A DNA stretch of 64,000 bases from an uncultured Bacteroidota bacterium (GTDB lineage: Bacteria > Bacteroidota > Bacteroidia > NS11-12g > UBA9320), in NCBI GenBank assembly GCA_937124965.1, contig CAKZLB010000005.1:124001-188000 (forward strand), read 5' to 3'. The notes beneath the pieces were generated by a model. The model made no database searches, was not told the DNA's origin, and was given only the letters and a program-made list of their open reading frames with translations. Shown here one piece after another: positions 8,597-17,774 of the stretch (position 1 is the first letter of the stretch; every line of letters begins with the position of its first letter). The translations under genes were made by a program, and so were the position numbers.

Positions 8597-10249
8597 TTAC
8601 GATAAATAAGGGCTTAGTTCGTTATCAAAATACTGTAAGGCATTTTTTACGGGTAATGGTATTCCTCCTCCGTGAGCACACAAAGATCCTTGCTGCAGCG
8701 TATCCAACAAGTCGTTGAGCAATGTCCGGTCTATTCGGTAATCTTCATTAATAGCTTTGGTGAACATCTCATGACCTCTTGTAGTTCCTAATCTACATGG
8801 GAAACACTTCCCGCAGCTTTCATAGGCTGCAAATTCCATTAAATGCTCCAAGTATTTAATCATCTCAATTTTTTCTGGAATACACACAACTGACGCGTGA
8901 CCAAGCAAAAATCCGTTTGATGCAAACGATTCAAAGTCAATGGCTAAATCATCTATTTTTGAAACTGGTACGATGCCGCCAAGTGGACCACCGATATGCA
9001 TGGCTTTAACTGGTTCTTTAAACCCTCCACCGTATTCATCAATAACTGTTCGTAACGAAACACCCATTTCGATTTCATACATGCCTGGTTTGTTGAAAAA
9101 CGAATCTAGACATACTAGTTTTGTTCCCGTCGATTTATCAGTTCCGAGCGACGCATACGCCTCTCCGCCATCCTTCATAATCCATGGTACTGCAGCCAAT
9201 GTTTCGACATTATTGACAATGGTTGGTTTATTAAAGAGACCTTGAATTGCAGGAAATGGTGGTCGAGTTCGAACTTCTGGTCGCTGACCTTCAATTGAAT
9301 TAATCAATGCAGTTTCTTCACCACAGATGTAAGCTCCTTGTGCTTTGATGACTCTAAAATCAAAATCGAAACCAGTTCCAAGAATGTTTTTACCTAATAG
9401 ATTTCTATCGCGTAATTCTTGAATGGCATCTTGAACGATTCCAACCGCTTCTGGGTATTCAGCGCGAATGTATAAAAGTCCCCATTGAGCACCCATACAA
9501 AAACCTCCTACCATCATTCCAAAAAGAACCGAATGCGGTCTTTCTTCGAGAAGGTATCGATCTGAGTAGGCACCTGGATCTCCTTCATCAGCGTTGCAAA
9601 TAATAAATTTGGTATCCGATTCCGCTTTTCTGCAAAAGTCCCACTTCACACCCATTGGAAAGCCAGCTCCACCTCTACCACGAATATTCGACGTTTTAAC
9701 AACCTCTAATACCTCTTCAGGCTTTTGACTAAAGATTGATTTTAGCGGTTTATAGAACGAATCAACATCTGTAAATGGCAGAGTTAATAATTCTTTTGAT
9801 GCGCCTACGTTGTATTTATCACGTAGTTGCAGAGCACCTTGAGTACTTACAATTTCGTTAAGATTTGCAACGGCAGATCCAGAATAATTCTGTCCACCAA
9901 TATGAAACGCTGAATTTTCATGGCATCGACCCAAACAAGTCATGTGGCCAATTTCTTCAGCTTTATAATGTTTTGATAATTCTTGAGAAACCTTCTCTTG
10001 AGTTCCAGCACAAAGGCAGGCAGATCCGTTACAGACATACGCCTTTTTACCTTTGTTCTCAGGCTTCATGAAATCATAAGCGGTTACTGTGCCGTATGTA
10101 TTGGCCTTTCCAATTAAAAACTCTTCGGCTAAACGGTCTAAATCTTCCTGCGCAACAGTTCCTGATTTTTCTGCAGCATTTCCTAGTTTTTCGAAAAGGT
10201 TTCCAACAACTCCGCCTCTACCCGTTAATTCACTTAAATTCTTTGACAT
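8597..10249 (-). CDS. Formate dehydrogenase beta subunit (NuoE-NuoF fusion, NADH-forming)
   Basis: 550-residue diaphorase subunit. Residues ~60-135 form a NuoE-like thioredoxin-fold 2Fe-2S domain (CNGSACLCAG, then CLGRC). From ~190 the NuoF part begins with the FMN/NADH glycine motif GRGGAGFPMGVKW and a second one at NADEGDPGAYSDR. Near the C-terminus lies a 4Fe-4S site (ESCGKCFPCRLGT with a later Cys in SLCAHGG). It receives electrons from the alpha subunit and reduces NAD+. The same architecture occurs in electron-bifurcating hydrogenases, but the adjacent formate dehydrogenase alpha subunit and fdhD fix the assignment. It has its own promoter-like box at 10284-10291. Confidence 0.93.
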   Translation of the reverse strand: MSKNLSELTGRGGVVGNLFEKLGNAAEKSGTVAQEDLDRLAEEFLIGKANTYGTVTAYDFMKPENKGKKAYVCNGSACLCAGTQEKVSQELSKHYKAEEIGHMTCLGRCHENSAFHIGGQNYSGSAVANLNEIVSTQGALQLRDKYNVGASKELLTLPFTDVDSFYKPLKSIFSQKPEEVLEVVKTSNIRGRGGAGFPMGVKWDFCRKAESDTKFIICNADEGDPGAYSDRYLLEERPHSVLFGMMVGGFCMGAQWGLLYIRAEYPEAVGIVQDAIQELRDRNLLGKNILGTGFDFDFRVIKAQGAYICGEETALINSIEGQRPEVRTRPPFPAIQGLFNKPTIVNNVETLAAVPWIMKDGGEAYASLGTDKSTGTKLVCLDSFFNKPGMYEIEMGVSLRTVIDEYGGGFKEPVKAMHIGGPLGGIVPVSKIDDLAIDFESFASNGFLLGHASVVCIPEKIEMIKYLEHLMEFAAYESCGKCFPCRLGTTRGHEMFTKAINEDYRIDRTLLNDLLDTLQQGSLCAHGGGIPLPVKNALQYFDNELSPYLS

Positions 10250-10283
10250 ATAATCTTGTTCTTAAACCAAAATGGTTCTTTGC

Positions 10284-10291
10284 CAAAGATA
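10284..10291 (-). promoter_or_regulatory. Bacteroidota -7 promoter box for the formate dehydrogenase pair
   Basis: The reverse strand reads TATCTTTG, a match to TAnnTTTG, 34 bases before the beta-subunit start and downstream of fdhD. This suggests that the two structural genes can be expressed apart from fdhD. Confidence 0.5.
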
Positions 10292-10338
10292 TATTTTTTA
10301 TTGAAAGGACAGAAACTGAGAACTTATTTGAAACGATT

Positions 10339-11142
10339 TTATTCAACAATTCTGTCTGTATGGCTGTACACTGTAACCTTATCTGTTCGACAAAAGCCCA
10401 ACAAGCTAACACCGAAGTTTTCCGCTATGGATACTGCAAGTTTTGAAGGTGCAGAAATAGCGGCTAAAATAGGGATGCCTGCATAATATGCTTTCGACAC
10501 TATTTCATACGAAACTCGACCGCTGCAAAGCAACACTTTCGCACTGGATGATAACTGATTGTTCAATAAATATCCAACTACTTTGTCTACTGCATTGTGT
10601 CTCCCAATGTCTTCTCGAAGCACCAACATGTTTCCTGCTGCATCAAATGCTGCCGCAGCATGACAACCACCTGTTGAGTTAAACGCATCTTGAGCCTTTG
10701 CCATGGTTTCAAACATTTGATTCACACGATTAAATGGCACTTTAGCTTCATCAATTATGGGCATTCCACACAACTCGATACTCGACAAATCTTCTTTTCC
10801 GCATATGCCACACGATGAAACAGAAGTAAGTGCACGATTAGAATCATAGCCAAAGTCTAAATCCTGTTCATTAACCAAGGCATTAACAATAGAAACATTG
10901 CCGTTTTCGTCAAGATCCATTGATTGCGTTCGAAACGCTCCATATTTTTTGGTAAAGACGTTCTCATTATGCAATATGCCACGCACTAGATCTTGTTCAT
11001 CTCCAGGAGTGCGCATAGTCATTGAAAACGGTTTGCTGTTTACCAATATTTGTAACGGTGCTTCAGTTGTCAAAACATCGTTTACAGATTCAACACCTTT
11101 TTTGGTGAATTTTAATCCTGTTTGTTCTGACGTTGCTTTCAT
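10339..11142 (-). CDS. fdhD: Formate dehydrogenase accessory sulfurtransferase FdhD
   Basis: Cytoplasmic sulfur-transfer protein that delivers sulfur from a cysteine desulfurase to the Mo/W cofactor of formate dehydrogenase; without it the enzyme is inactive. The 267-residue length is usual. Visible signatures are the CxxC motif (SSCGICGKEDL, about residue 115), the STGGCHAAAAFD segment and the conserved VLREDIGRHNAVDK segment. It is 90 bases upstream of the two structural genes on the same strand, consistent with a functional unit. No other molybdopterin biosynthesis genes are in the window. Confidence 0.96.
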   Translation of the reverse strand: MKATSEQTGLKFTKKGVESVNDVLTTEAPLQILVNSKPFSMTMRTPGDEQDLVRGILHNENVFTKKYGAFRTQSMDLDENGNVSIVNALVNEQDLDFGYDSNRALTSVSSCGICGKEDLSSIELCGMPIIDEAKVPFNRVNQMFETMAKAQDAFNSTGGCHAAAAFDAAGNMLVLREDIGRHNAVDKVVGYLLNNQLSSSAKVLLCSGRVSYEIVSKAYYAGIPILAAISAPSKLAVSIAENFGVSLLGFCRTDKVTVYSHTDRIVE

Positions 11143-11379
11143 AGTGTAAAAATAAGAGGATTGATTTTATTCGAGTATAACGCGTTTGAATTATTTGATA
11201 ATCAGATTTTCTAAACCATCGCATATAGCGAAGTATGATCAACAAATTGATTAGTAATATCATATTTGCTTATACAAGTACAGTCCATTACAAATAGGTA
11301 AGTTCATTAAACTGTTGCCCTAAAAGGTAGGTACTTTTATGTTCACTTTAGCGCACAAGTCATCAAAGTCAACCTTATT

Positions 11380-11650
11380 CATAGCTTAGGCTTATCAGCC
11401 TGTCTGACGTCGAGGCAGGCCTATAACCGACTTGCCTGCAGCAGGCAGGTTTTACTTTTTGAAACGCAAAAACTAAAGAAAAACGTTTTGACAGAAATAA
11501 TGCTATCAACGCGCTCTGATGAACGTCAACAAAATCTCAGAAAACAACGCAAGCTTTTTTCTGGATTTTCTAAGACATTCACCATTCACCCCCTCCGCCG
11601 TCCCGCATTTCTGTCTTCCCCGGCGCTCGCTTCGCATTGTCGATTATAAA
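11380..11650 (+). repeat. Dispersed intergenic repeat, copy 1
   Basis: This non-coding block is an inverted-orientation match to 35674-35882. Shared ordered segments include GGCTTATCAGCCT, the hairpin around TTTACTTTTTG, GACAGAAAT, GCTATCAACG, TGGATTTTCTAA, CATTCACC, CCCGCATTTCTG and a CGCTCGCT end. Relative to the 35-kb copy it carries two extra GC-rich palindromic pieces (near 11396-11420 and 11440-11450). It lies in an 860-base gap (11143-12003). The rest of the gap holds a related fragment at about 11800-11920 (palindrome plus AACGCTCGCTTCGCATTG) and the fhs terminator; I see no gene there. Confidence 0.75.
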
Positions 11651-11920
11651 CTTGACTTAAAACCACAGCTATTCTGTTTTATCACTTTTGATTTAGTTGT
11701 ATACACACAAATTATTGAGAATTCATAAGGGTTTCCCTATCAATAAGCTGAATTCACTTTTTTCCGAAGAAAAATCATGTCAGGACTTTGGCTTAAAATT
11801 CAAGCCAAAAATATGACTCCCAGCGCTCGAAGCCAAAGCGTCCCCCCATGTCTGACGACAGGCAGGCGCATTTTTGCCAGGCCAACGCTCGCTTCGCATT
11901 GTATGCTTGACCGTCGTTCA

Positions 11921-11962
11921 ATTAAAAAAAACAAAAAAAGCAGTCACCACGGCAACTGCTTT
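11921..11962 (-). terminator. Rho-independent terminator of fhs
   Basis: An 8-bp stem (AAAGCAGT at 11937-11944, ACTGCTTT at 11955-11962) followed on the minus strand by two T runs (the A runs at 11924-11939). It is placed 42 bases after the fhs stop. Confidence 0.8.
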
Positions 11963-12003
11963 AATATATATTCTTAAAAATATTTCAGGTATATCTAAAC
12001 TTT

Positions 12004-13671
12004 CTAAGACAATCCACTGATTTTACCATCGCTATCAATACTCATTCCTTCGGATGCGGGAACCGCTGGTAAGCCTGGCATACGCATCATATTTCCTAAA
12101 ATAGGAATTAAGAAACCAGCACCTGCAGCAATTTCAAACTCACGAACCGTTACTCGGAAGCCTGTTGGTCGACCCGTTTTTTTCTCATCATCTGAGAATG
12201 ATTTTTGGGTTTTAGCCATACAAATTGGCAGATGAGAAAGTCCTAATTTATCGATGGTCCGAATCCCTCTTTCAGCTGCAGCAGCATAATCAACGCCGTC
12301 TGCTCCGTATATTTCACGAGCAATTGTTTCAATTTTTTCTTTCACTCCTCCATTCCAGTCGTATAAAGGCTTGAAGTTGTTTTGACCTCCTTCAATTTCT
12401 TTTACAACAGCATTAGCTAAATCTTGTGTTCCATTTCCTCCTTCAGCCCATCCTTTGCTCAATACCGCTTGAACACCAATGCTTGCACATTTTTCAATCA
12501 ACCAATCAATTTCCTCTTGTGAATCTGTATAGAAATTATTGATTGCAACTACTGGATTTAATCCAAACTTCTTACTGTTTTCAATGTGTTTTTCTAGGTT
12601 CGCGAATCCCTTTTTCACTCGCTCTAAACTAGCATCATTGTATTGATCTGGTGTAGCTCCACCATGATGACGAAGTGCTCGAATTGTTGCAACCAAGACT
12701 AGTCCTTCTGGTTTCAAGTTTCCATAACCACATTTTATATTTAGGAACTTTTCTGCTCCTAAATCCGCACCAAATCCTGCTTCCGTAACTACATAGTCGC
12801 CTAAGGATAGACCCATTTGAGTAGCGATAATGGTGTTTGTTCCTTGTGCGATATTTGCAAATGGTCCTCCATGAATAATGGCAGGATTTCCTTCTAATGT
12901 TTGAACAAGGTTTGGTTTAACTGCATCTTTTAATAAAATCGCCATTGCATTTTGAGCATTCAAATCTCTTGCATACACAGGCTTTCTGTCCATTGTGTAA
13001 CCGACAAAAATGTTTCCTAATTTTTCTTTTAAATCGTCAAGGTCGTTTGACATACACAAAATTGCCATCACCTCTGATGCAGCAGTAATATTGAACCCAT
13101 CTTGACGAGGTATACCGTTTCCAGTGCCTCCTAACCCGATAACGATATCACGCAATGCACGATCGTTCATATCAATTACTCGTTTCCAAATAACTGTTCG
13201 TGGGTCGATACCCAAACTTCTAGTTTTGCTCTGAATGTTATTATCAATTACAGCAGCAAGGAAGTTGTTTGCTTTTTCAATCGCGGCAAAATCACCTGTA
13301 AAATGCAGATTAATATCCTCCATCGGAACAACTTGAGAATGGCCACCACCAGCGGCACCACCTTTAATTCCAAATACAGGTCCAAGAGAAGGTTCCCTTA
13401 AAACAACAACACTCTTTTTTCCAATTTTATTCAGCCCTTCATTCAGTCCAATTGAAACCGTAGTTTTACCTTCTCCAGCAGGAGTTGGTGTTACAGCAGT
13501 TACAAGAATTAACTTGCTTTTAGCAATTTTTTCTTTGTTAATCAGGTCTAGAGGAAGTTTCGCTTTGTATTTACCATACTGCTCGATGTCGTCAGCTGGA
13601 ACATCAAGTTTTGCAGCAATGTCATTAATATGCTGCATTTTTACGGCCTGTGCAATTTCGATATCTGTCAT
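12004..13671 (-). CDS. fhs: Formate--tetrahydrofolate ligase
   Basis: Cytoplasmic enzyme joining formate to tetrahydrofolate at the cost of ATP, giving 10-formyl-THF for purine and one-carbon metabolism. The 555 residues match the family's usual length. Visible are the ATP-binding loop (TPTPAGEGKTTVSIGL, about residue 60) and the conserved EPSLGPVFGIKGGAAGGG and PMEDINLHFTGD segments. The C-terminus (GEIMRMPGLP-like, here NMMRMPGLPAVPASE) is also typical. It lies about 860 bases from the formate dehydrogenase cluster on the same strand but behind its own terminator, so the two are probably separate units of the same formate metabolism. Confidence 0.97.
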   Translation of the reverse strand: MTDIEIAQAVKMQHINDIAAKLDVPADDIEQYGKYKAKLPLDLINKEKIAKSKLILVTAVTPTPAGEGKTTVSIGLNEGLNKIGKKSVVVLREPSLGPVFGIKGGAAGGGHSQVVPMEDINLHFTGDFAAIEKANNFLAAVIDNNIQSKTRSLGIDPRTVIWKRVIDMNDRALRDIVIGLGGTGNGIPRQDGFNITAASEVMAILCMSNDLDDLKEKLGNIFVGYTMDRKPVYARDLNAQNAMAILLKDAVKPNLVQTLEGNPAIIHGGPFANIAQGTNTIIATQMGLSLGDYVVTEAGFGADLGAEKFLNIKCGYGNLKPEGLVLVATIRALRHHGGATPDQYNDASLERVKKGFANLEKHIENSKKFGLNPVVAINNFYTDSQEEIDWLIEKCASIGVQAVLSKGWAEGGNGTQDLANAVVKEIEGGQNNFKPLYDWNGGVKEKIETIAREIYGADGVDYAAAAERGIRTIDKLGLSHLPICMAKTQKSFSDDEKKTGRPTGFRVTVREFEIAAGAGFLIPILGNMMRMPGLPAVPASEGMSIDSDGKISGLS

Positions 13672-13814
13672 AGTATTATTTTTCAGGCACGAATATAGAA
13701 AATCGATAAGATTTCAATCAATTGAATTAAAATATGTTGGAACAATGCAACGAAGTCATCATAAAAGTACTCTTACAACCGTTGGAAACATTATACTCTG
13801 TAACTTCGTATCAA

Positions 13815-14264
13815 ATGAAAAAACTACTTTTAAGCTTTATTGTATTGTTGATGGGAACTGGAATGGCGTTGTGCCAAGGACAGCCTAAAATCGAATTTAA
13901 AGACACCATGCAATATGACATGGGGACTTTTACAGAAGGAGAAACCGCGGTTCACACATTTGAATTTACCAATGTTGGGTCCGGTAATTTTTACATAAAG
14001 GAAGTGCGGACTACCTGCAGTTGTACTGCCACCGATTGGCCAAAGGAACCAGTAAAACCAGGAGAGACGTCAAGCATAAAGGTTACCTTCGACACCAACC
14101 ATAAAAACGGTGAATACGCAAAAGGAGTTAATATTTTTTCGAATGCCGGAGAATTAAACTTGATCATTATTGTTCGAGTGAAACCTAAAGCGGAAGTGAT
14201 GCCAATCGTAAAACCCAAAGTACCAGTTGAAGACGACCCTCATGCGGGTCATGATCATGATTAG
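13815..14264 (+). CDS. DUF1573 domain lipoprotein-like/exported protein
   Basis: 149 residues from the ATG at 13815, which gives a signal peptide (MKKLLLSFIVLLMGTGMALC). The longer in-frame reading from 13734 has no signal. The body is one DUF1573 domain (FKDTMQYDMGTFTEGETAVHTF; TTCSCTATDWPKEPVKPGE; IKVTFDTNHKNG), an Ig-like beta-sandwich common in Bacteroidota exported proteins. A His/Asp-rich tail (HAGHDHD) ends the protein and could bind metal (inference). It is divergent from fhs. Confidence 0.88.
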   Translation: MKKLLLSFIVLLMGTGMALCQGQPKIEFKDTMQYDMGTFTEGETAVHTFEFTNVGSGNFYIKEVRTTCSCTATDWPKEPVKPGETSSIKVTFDTNHKNGEYAKGVNIFSNAGELNLIIIVRVKPKAEVMPIVKPKVPVEDDPHAGHDHD

Positions 14265-14278
14265 GGGTTAGTTTAAGT

Positions 14279-15022
14279 TTAAAAAAGCAAGTACGAGAAA
14301 CGATAAACGGAGTTGAACACTCCTTTGTTCCAAAGGAAAACCTGATAGTTATTGGACATCGCTTGTGTATGCTTATTATCTTTGGATGATTCTGCTGAAA
14401 CTATACTGTTAGATATTAAATTCAACTGGAACTCAAATCCAAAATTCACTCTGTTGTAAATTGCAAACTCACGACCTATTCCGAAAAAAACTCCACCTCC
14501 TTTTGTTTTAGTTTTTACCGAAGGAACGCTCTCATATCCAAAATCAGTATAGTTTTCATAATAATTCATGTCATACTCAATCGTTGTATGATTCGATGAT
14601 CTGATTGAGTAACCGCCAGAATAAAATAACCCAACAGGAGCCACCCCACCTTTCTTTTTTACATAATAACGAATCGAAAAATTAGTTATAGATTCATTAT
14701 ATCGTCCTTCTCCATTTTGGCTAATAACCTTATAGTAAGTTGTGTCAAAACCGTCAATAGGGTTATATCTTCCAGACATTCGATCAAACGAAACTCCTAA
14801 TTCAATAGAGCGGGATGCCATATATCTATAATGTGCCCCTATGCCTTTGTGTATCTTAAAAGAAATCATACTAGCATCGATTGCAATTGGATTGTTGATG
14901 TTTGCTTGAATTCCTACAAAGTGTTTTCTACCGTCGATATTCCATGACTTACCTTGACCGAAGGACACAGTAACCTGAAGCAGTGCAACGAGAAGCACGC
15001 AAATTTTAATTTTCAACGACAT
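14279..15022 (-). CDS. Hypothetical outer-membrane beta-barrel-like protein (protease operon, third gene)
   Basis: 247 residues with a signal peptide ending VSFGQ (about residue 23). The remainder is rich in alternating strands with aromatic residues and ends in Phe (YRFSYLLF), typical for outer-membrane barrels. It overlaps the upstream M48 protease gene by 17 bases, so the two are translationally linked. No family recognised. Its neighbours suggest it works at the outer membrane with the protease (inference). Confidence 0.72.
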   Translation of the reverse strand: MSLKIKICVLLVALLQVTVSFGQGKSWNIDGRKHFVGIQANINNPIAIDASMISFKIHKGIGAHYRYMASRSIELGVSFDRMSGRYNPIDGFDTTYYKVISQNGEGRYNESITNFSIRYYVKKKGGVAPVGLFYSGGYSIRSSNHTTIEYDMNYYENYTDFGYESVPSVKTKTKGGGVFFGIGREFAIYNRVNFGFEFQLNLISNSIVSAESSKDNKHTQAMSNNYQVFLWNKGVFNSVYRFSYLLF

Positions 15023-17048
15023 CTTTTAAAAATGATTGTAAGTAAATTTTTCTGTTTTGGTCTGAACCAATTGATTTCTTGACGTAAAACGTTTTTTCTC
15101 TCACATACTCGAGGTGATCCAAATCCAAGACCTTTGCAAAATAAGTTAGGTCGTACCTATTTTGAAACGTCCCATAAAATATTTGAGGAATTGTACCTGG
15201 GATGAAGATGGAGAAATACAACTTCCCAAAAAAGTTAAGAAGCTTATTTTTCCCTGGGTCTCTTTCTAGTTGTATCAAATGAAGCAAGTACTTACTTTCA
15301 TTAATACTCCTAAACTCCTGCCATTTCAACGGTGAAATGTACAAGTTAAACTGATCGTACGAACTAACCGTTTTAGAACCGTCTGAGGTTAATTCAAATT
15401 TTGTAACAAACTGGTTTAGAGTATATAGGTAATCACTCAGATATTTAACGTCGAAGGCAGAGTTTACGGAAGAAACAACTTGAATGTTTGCTCCAATATT
15501 TTTACCGATTTGATCAATTGAGTGACTTAAATAGTCTGTTTGATTCATAGCCGAATAAACATCGATTGGCAGTTGATCTGAAAAGTCTATTGAAATTGCT
15601 CTGGGATTTAGAATTAATATCCCATCGGTAGCAAGGTTACCTTTAATTTCTGCAGTTGAGGAGCGATACAACGACAAAACATCAAAGCTTTGTGAATAGA
15701 ATGTCTTAATTTCTGGATCTAACAAACTAAGAGGCGCCCCGAATCGCTCCTTTTTAGAGCCAATATTTTTATAAATACCGGCACTATGAGCCATCATAGC
15801 AGCATGTCGATATAAGACATTTGTTGTATCTGTTTTGTAAAGGAGAAAAGCCGATTCCAAAATATTTGCAATTTCCTGCTTTGATGCCGCCCCTTTAGAT
15901 ACGTTGTGAATTAAGAAATTAGTTTTAAAAAGAAAATCTTTATCATACTTTGACTTACGTTTAAAGGACTTATCTATGCTAGCAACCCATGCCATCATCA
16001 GATTGTACTTGACAAAAGGGTCGTTTTCAAATTGAGTTAACAAATATTGATTAAATGAAATTGCATTGACGTAGTCATAATTCTCCAAAAACAAGTCAGA
16101 CATGGTATAAATTGCCTTCCGTTTTAGATTTAAAAACGTCTTTTCACTTGAAATAATAAAATCACCTGACGGGTCAGTTGTATCTCTATCACCGAGATAC
16201 GTGGTCATAACTTTCCTGCGACTATAGATATTGGGATGTGATGATTCTTCAACATCTCGTTTTTCTATGGCCATTTGACTCCAAAATGGTACCTGACCTG
16301 TATCACGATCCGCAACCTTACCACTAAATGGGTATGACAATTCCTTATTATACTCAACAAGCGGCAAAATAGAAGTAGCAAGAATATCATACACGCGTGG
16401 TATAGCTTTCAGACTGTATTCCGTGTTTAAATATAAGGACAAGCCCAAACTATCGGCCTGCAGTTCGTTTGCCTGAGAATACTTATGGACGCTCAAGAAG
16501 TCTTCAGTTTCATTAAAAGCATCTTGAGCCGTTGTAATAGTAGTGCTGTAAGAATGTTGCTTGACAACATGACTCAATTCATGACATAAAACAAAGGCTA
16601 GTTCTGACTCTGTATTGCATCTCGTAAGTAGTCCAAGTGTTATCCAGATATTTCCGTTATCTGTTGCAAATGCATTGACACTTGTAGATCTTGAAATGTA
16701 TACCTTAATTTTATCTGTAAGTACGTTTGAGTTTTTTTGAATTATTGTGTTTACAAGTGATTGGCAATACTCCATCAACTCTTTGTTAAACAGTGTAAAC
16801 CCATTTTGAAGTTGCGACATTTCGAACATCGTTATCATCGCATTGTTCTTAATTGCTGCAAAACGAACGTCACTAACCTCATTAATACTCTTCAGCTTTA
16901 TGGCTTCTAGCTTGGTTTGAAAAGACTCTTTGAGCAAAACACCTTGGCCTGACAAGTCAGACCTTAGATAGAATGACGAATCTTGACTGAATCCAAAAAC
17001 TGAATTAATCAAGCACATTCCCAGTATTACAAAACGTATGTATCTCAT
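15006..17048 (-). CDS. Exported M48-family zinc metalloprotease with long C-terminal region
   Basis: 680 residues with a signal peptide (MRYIRFVILGMCLINSVFGF). The zinc site HELSH (in FVLCHELSHVVKQHS, about residue 156) and the downstream glutamate segment ANELQADSLGLSLYLN (about residue 196) are intact, identifying the M48 (Ste24/BepA-like) peptidase class. The ~430 residues after the protease domain are helical, TPR-like in feel, and end with a domain I do not recognise. It sits between two beta-barrel-like genes in a tight operon (2-base gap upstream, 17-base overlap downstream). Periplasmic outer-membrane protein quality control, as for BepA, is an inference. Confidence 0.85.
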   Translation of the reverse strand: MRYIRFVILGMCLINSVFGFSQDSSFYLRSDLSGQGVLLKESFQTKLEAIKLKSINEVSDVRFAAIKNNAMITMFEMSQLQNGFTLFNKELMEYCQSLVNTIIQKNSNVLTDKIKVYISRSTSVNAFATDNGNIWITLGLLTRCNTESELAFVLCHELSHVVKQHSYSTTITTAQDAFNETEDFLSVHKYSQANELQADSLGLSLYLNTEYSLKAIPRVYDILATSILPLVEYNKELSYPFSGKVADRDTGQVPFWSQMAIEKRDVEESSHPNIYSRRKVMTTYLGDRDTTDPSGDFIISSEKTFLNLKRKAIYTMSDLFLENYDYVNAISFNQYLLTQFENDPFVKYNLMMAWVASIDKSFKRKSKYDKDFLFKTNFLIHNVSKGAASKQEIANILESAFLLYKTDTTNVLYRHAAMMAHSAGIYKNIGSKKERFGAPLSLLDPEIKTFYSQSFDVLSLYRSSTAEIKGNLATDGILILNPRAISIDFSDQLPIDVYSAMNQTDYLSHSIDQIGKNIGANIQVVSSVNSAFDVKYLSDYLYTLNQFVTKFELTSDGSKTVSSYDQFNLYISPLKWQEFRSINESKYLLHLIQLERDPGKNKLLNFFGKLYFSIFIPGTIPQIFYGTFQNRYDLTYFAKVLDLDHLEYVREKTFYVKKSIGSDQNRKIYLQSFLKDVVEN

Positions 17049-17049
17049 G

Positions 17050-17676
17050 TTATTTAGGTGTAAAAACGTAGTTAATACTGAATGATAAGTTTGAGTAGTT
17101 GTAGTTTTTCACAGGATAGTTCTCTCCAACACCAAACTTTTTTGGGACGCCAACTTTTATTAAAAAGTGATATTCAGAATCCGTAACGGAATTAACCAGT
17201 GCGTTAAAACCTAGTCTAACAACCATTCCCGACATCCATTTCGGATAATCTACTTGAAAGATCCGTCTAAACTCGTATCCTGTACCAATAGAAAAGCCAC
17301 TTCTTCGAATGTTATTAAATGTAGACTTTCTACCATAATTAAAATCCAGGCATGGTGCAATTGCCGTACTCAACCACAGATCATCTAAAATTACAGCGTC
17401 CACACTAATTGGCGCTCCCACTGAGACTGAAGCTCGGTCGGAATAGTTCGTAATATTATATCTCGTTTCGTACGAAGCACCGAGAAATACGAAGTACTCC
17501 GCAAAGTCTTTTTGGCCTGCATCATTGGTGAATTTTCCTGAAGCACCAAACTCCGAAAGTACTCGGACGGAAAACATATTCAGGGGTCTTTGCTTAGGTG
17601 GTGGTTTTTGATAAATTTCAAATGCGCTCGCACTAAGCGTACTTATGAAAATAGTTAGAAACAAGAAAATCTTCAT
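17050..17676 (-). CDS. Hypothetical outer-membrane beta-barrel-like protein (protease operon, first gene)
   Basis: 208 residues from the ATG at 17676, giving signal peptide MKIFLFLTIFISTLSASAF. The mature protein is strand-rich (SVRVLSEFGASG, RYNITNYSDRASVSVG) and ends NLSFSINYVFTPK, consistent with an outer-membrane barrel. It is the first gene of the apparent operon with the M48 protease. A longer reading from 17724 adds residues before the signal peptide and is less likely. Confidence 0.72.
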   Translation of the reverse strand: MKIFLFLTIFISTLSASAFEIYQKPPPKQRPLNMFSVRVLSEFGASGKFTNDAGQKDFAEYFVFLGASYETRYNITNYSDRASVSVGAPISVDAVILDDLWLSTAIAPCLDFNYGRKSTFNNIRRSGFSIGTGYEFRRIFQVDYPKWMSGMVVRLGFNALVNSVTDSEYHFLIKVGVPKKFGVGENYPVKNYNYSNLSFSINYVFTPK

Positions 17677-17774
17677 TTTTAGCGTTGGGCTATGAATAGT
17701 GGTAAGAATAATTGTAAGCAACAATACGAAAGATTGCTTTAACCAGCAACTATGAATTTAGTCACATAAAAAAC

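Noticed and set aside
8597-10249. Assignment as a hydrogenase diaphorase subunit
   Set aside because: The fold fits, but the adjacent alpha subunit is a formate dehydrogenase and fdhD is upstream; no hydrogenase genes are present.
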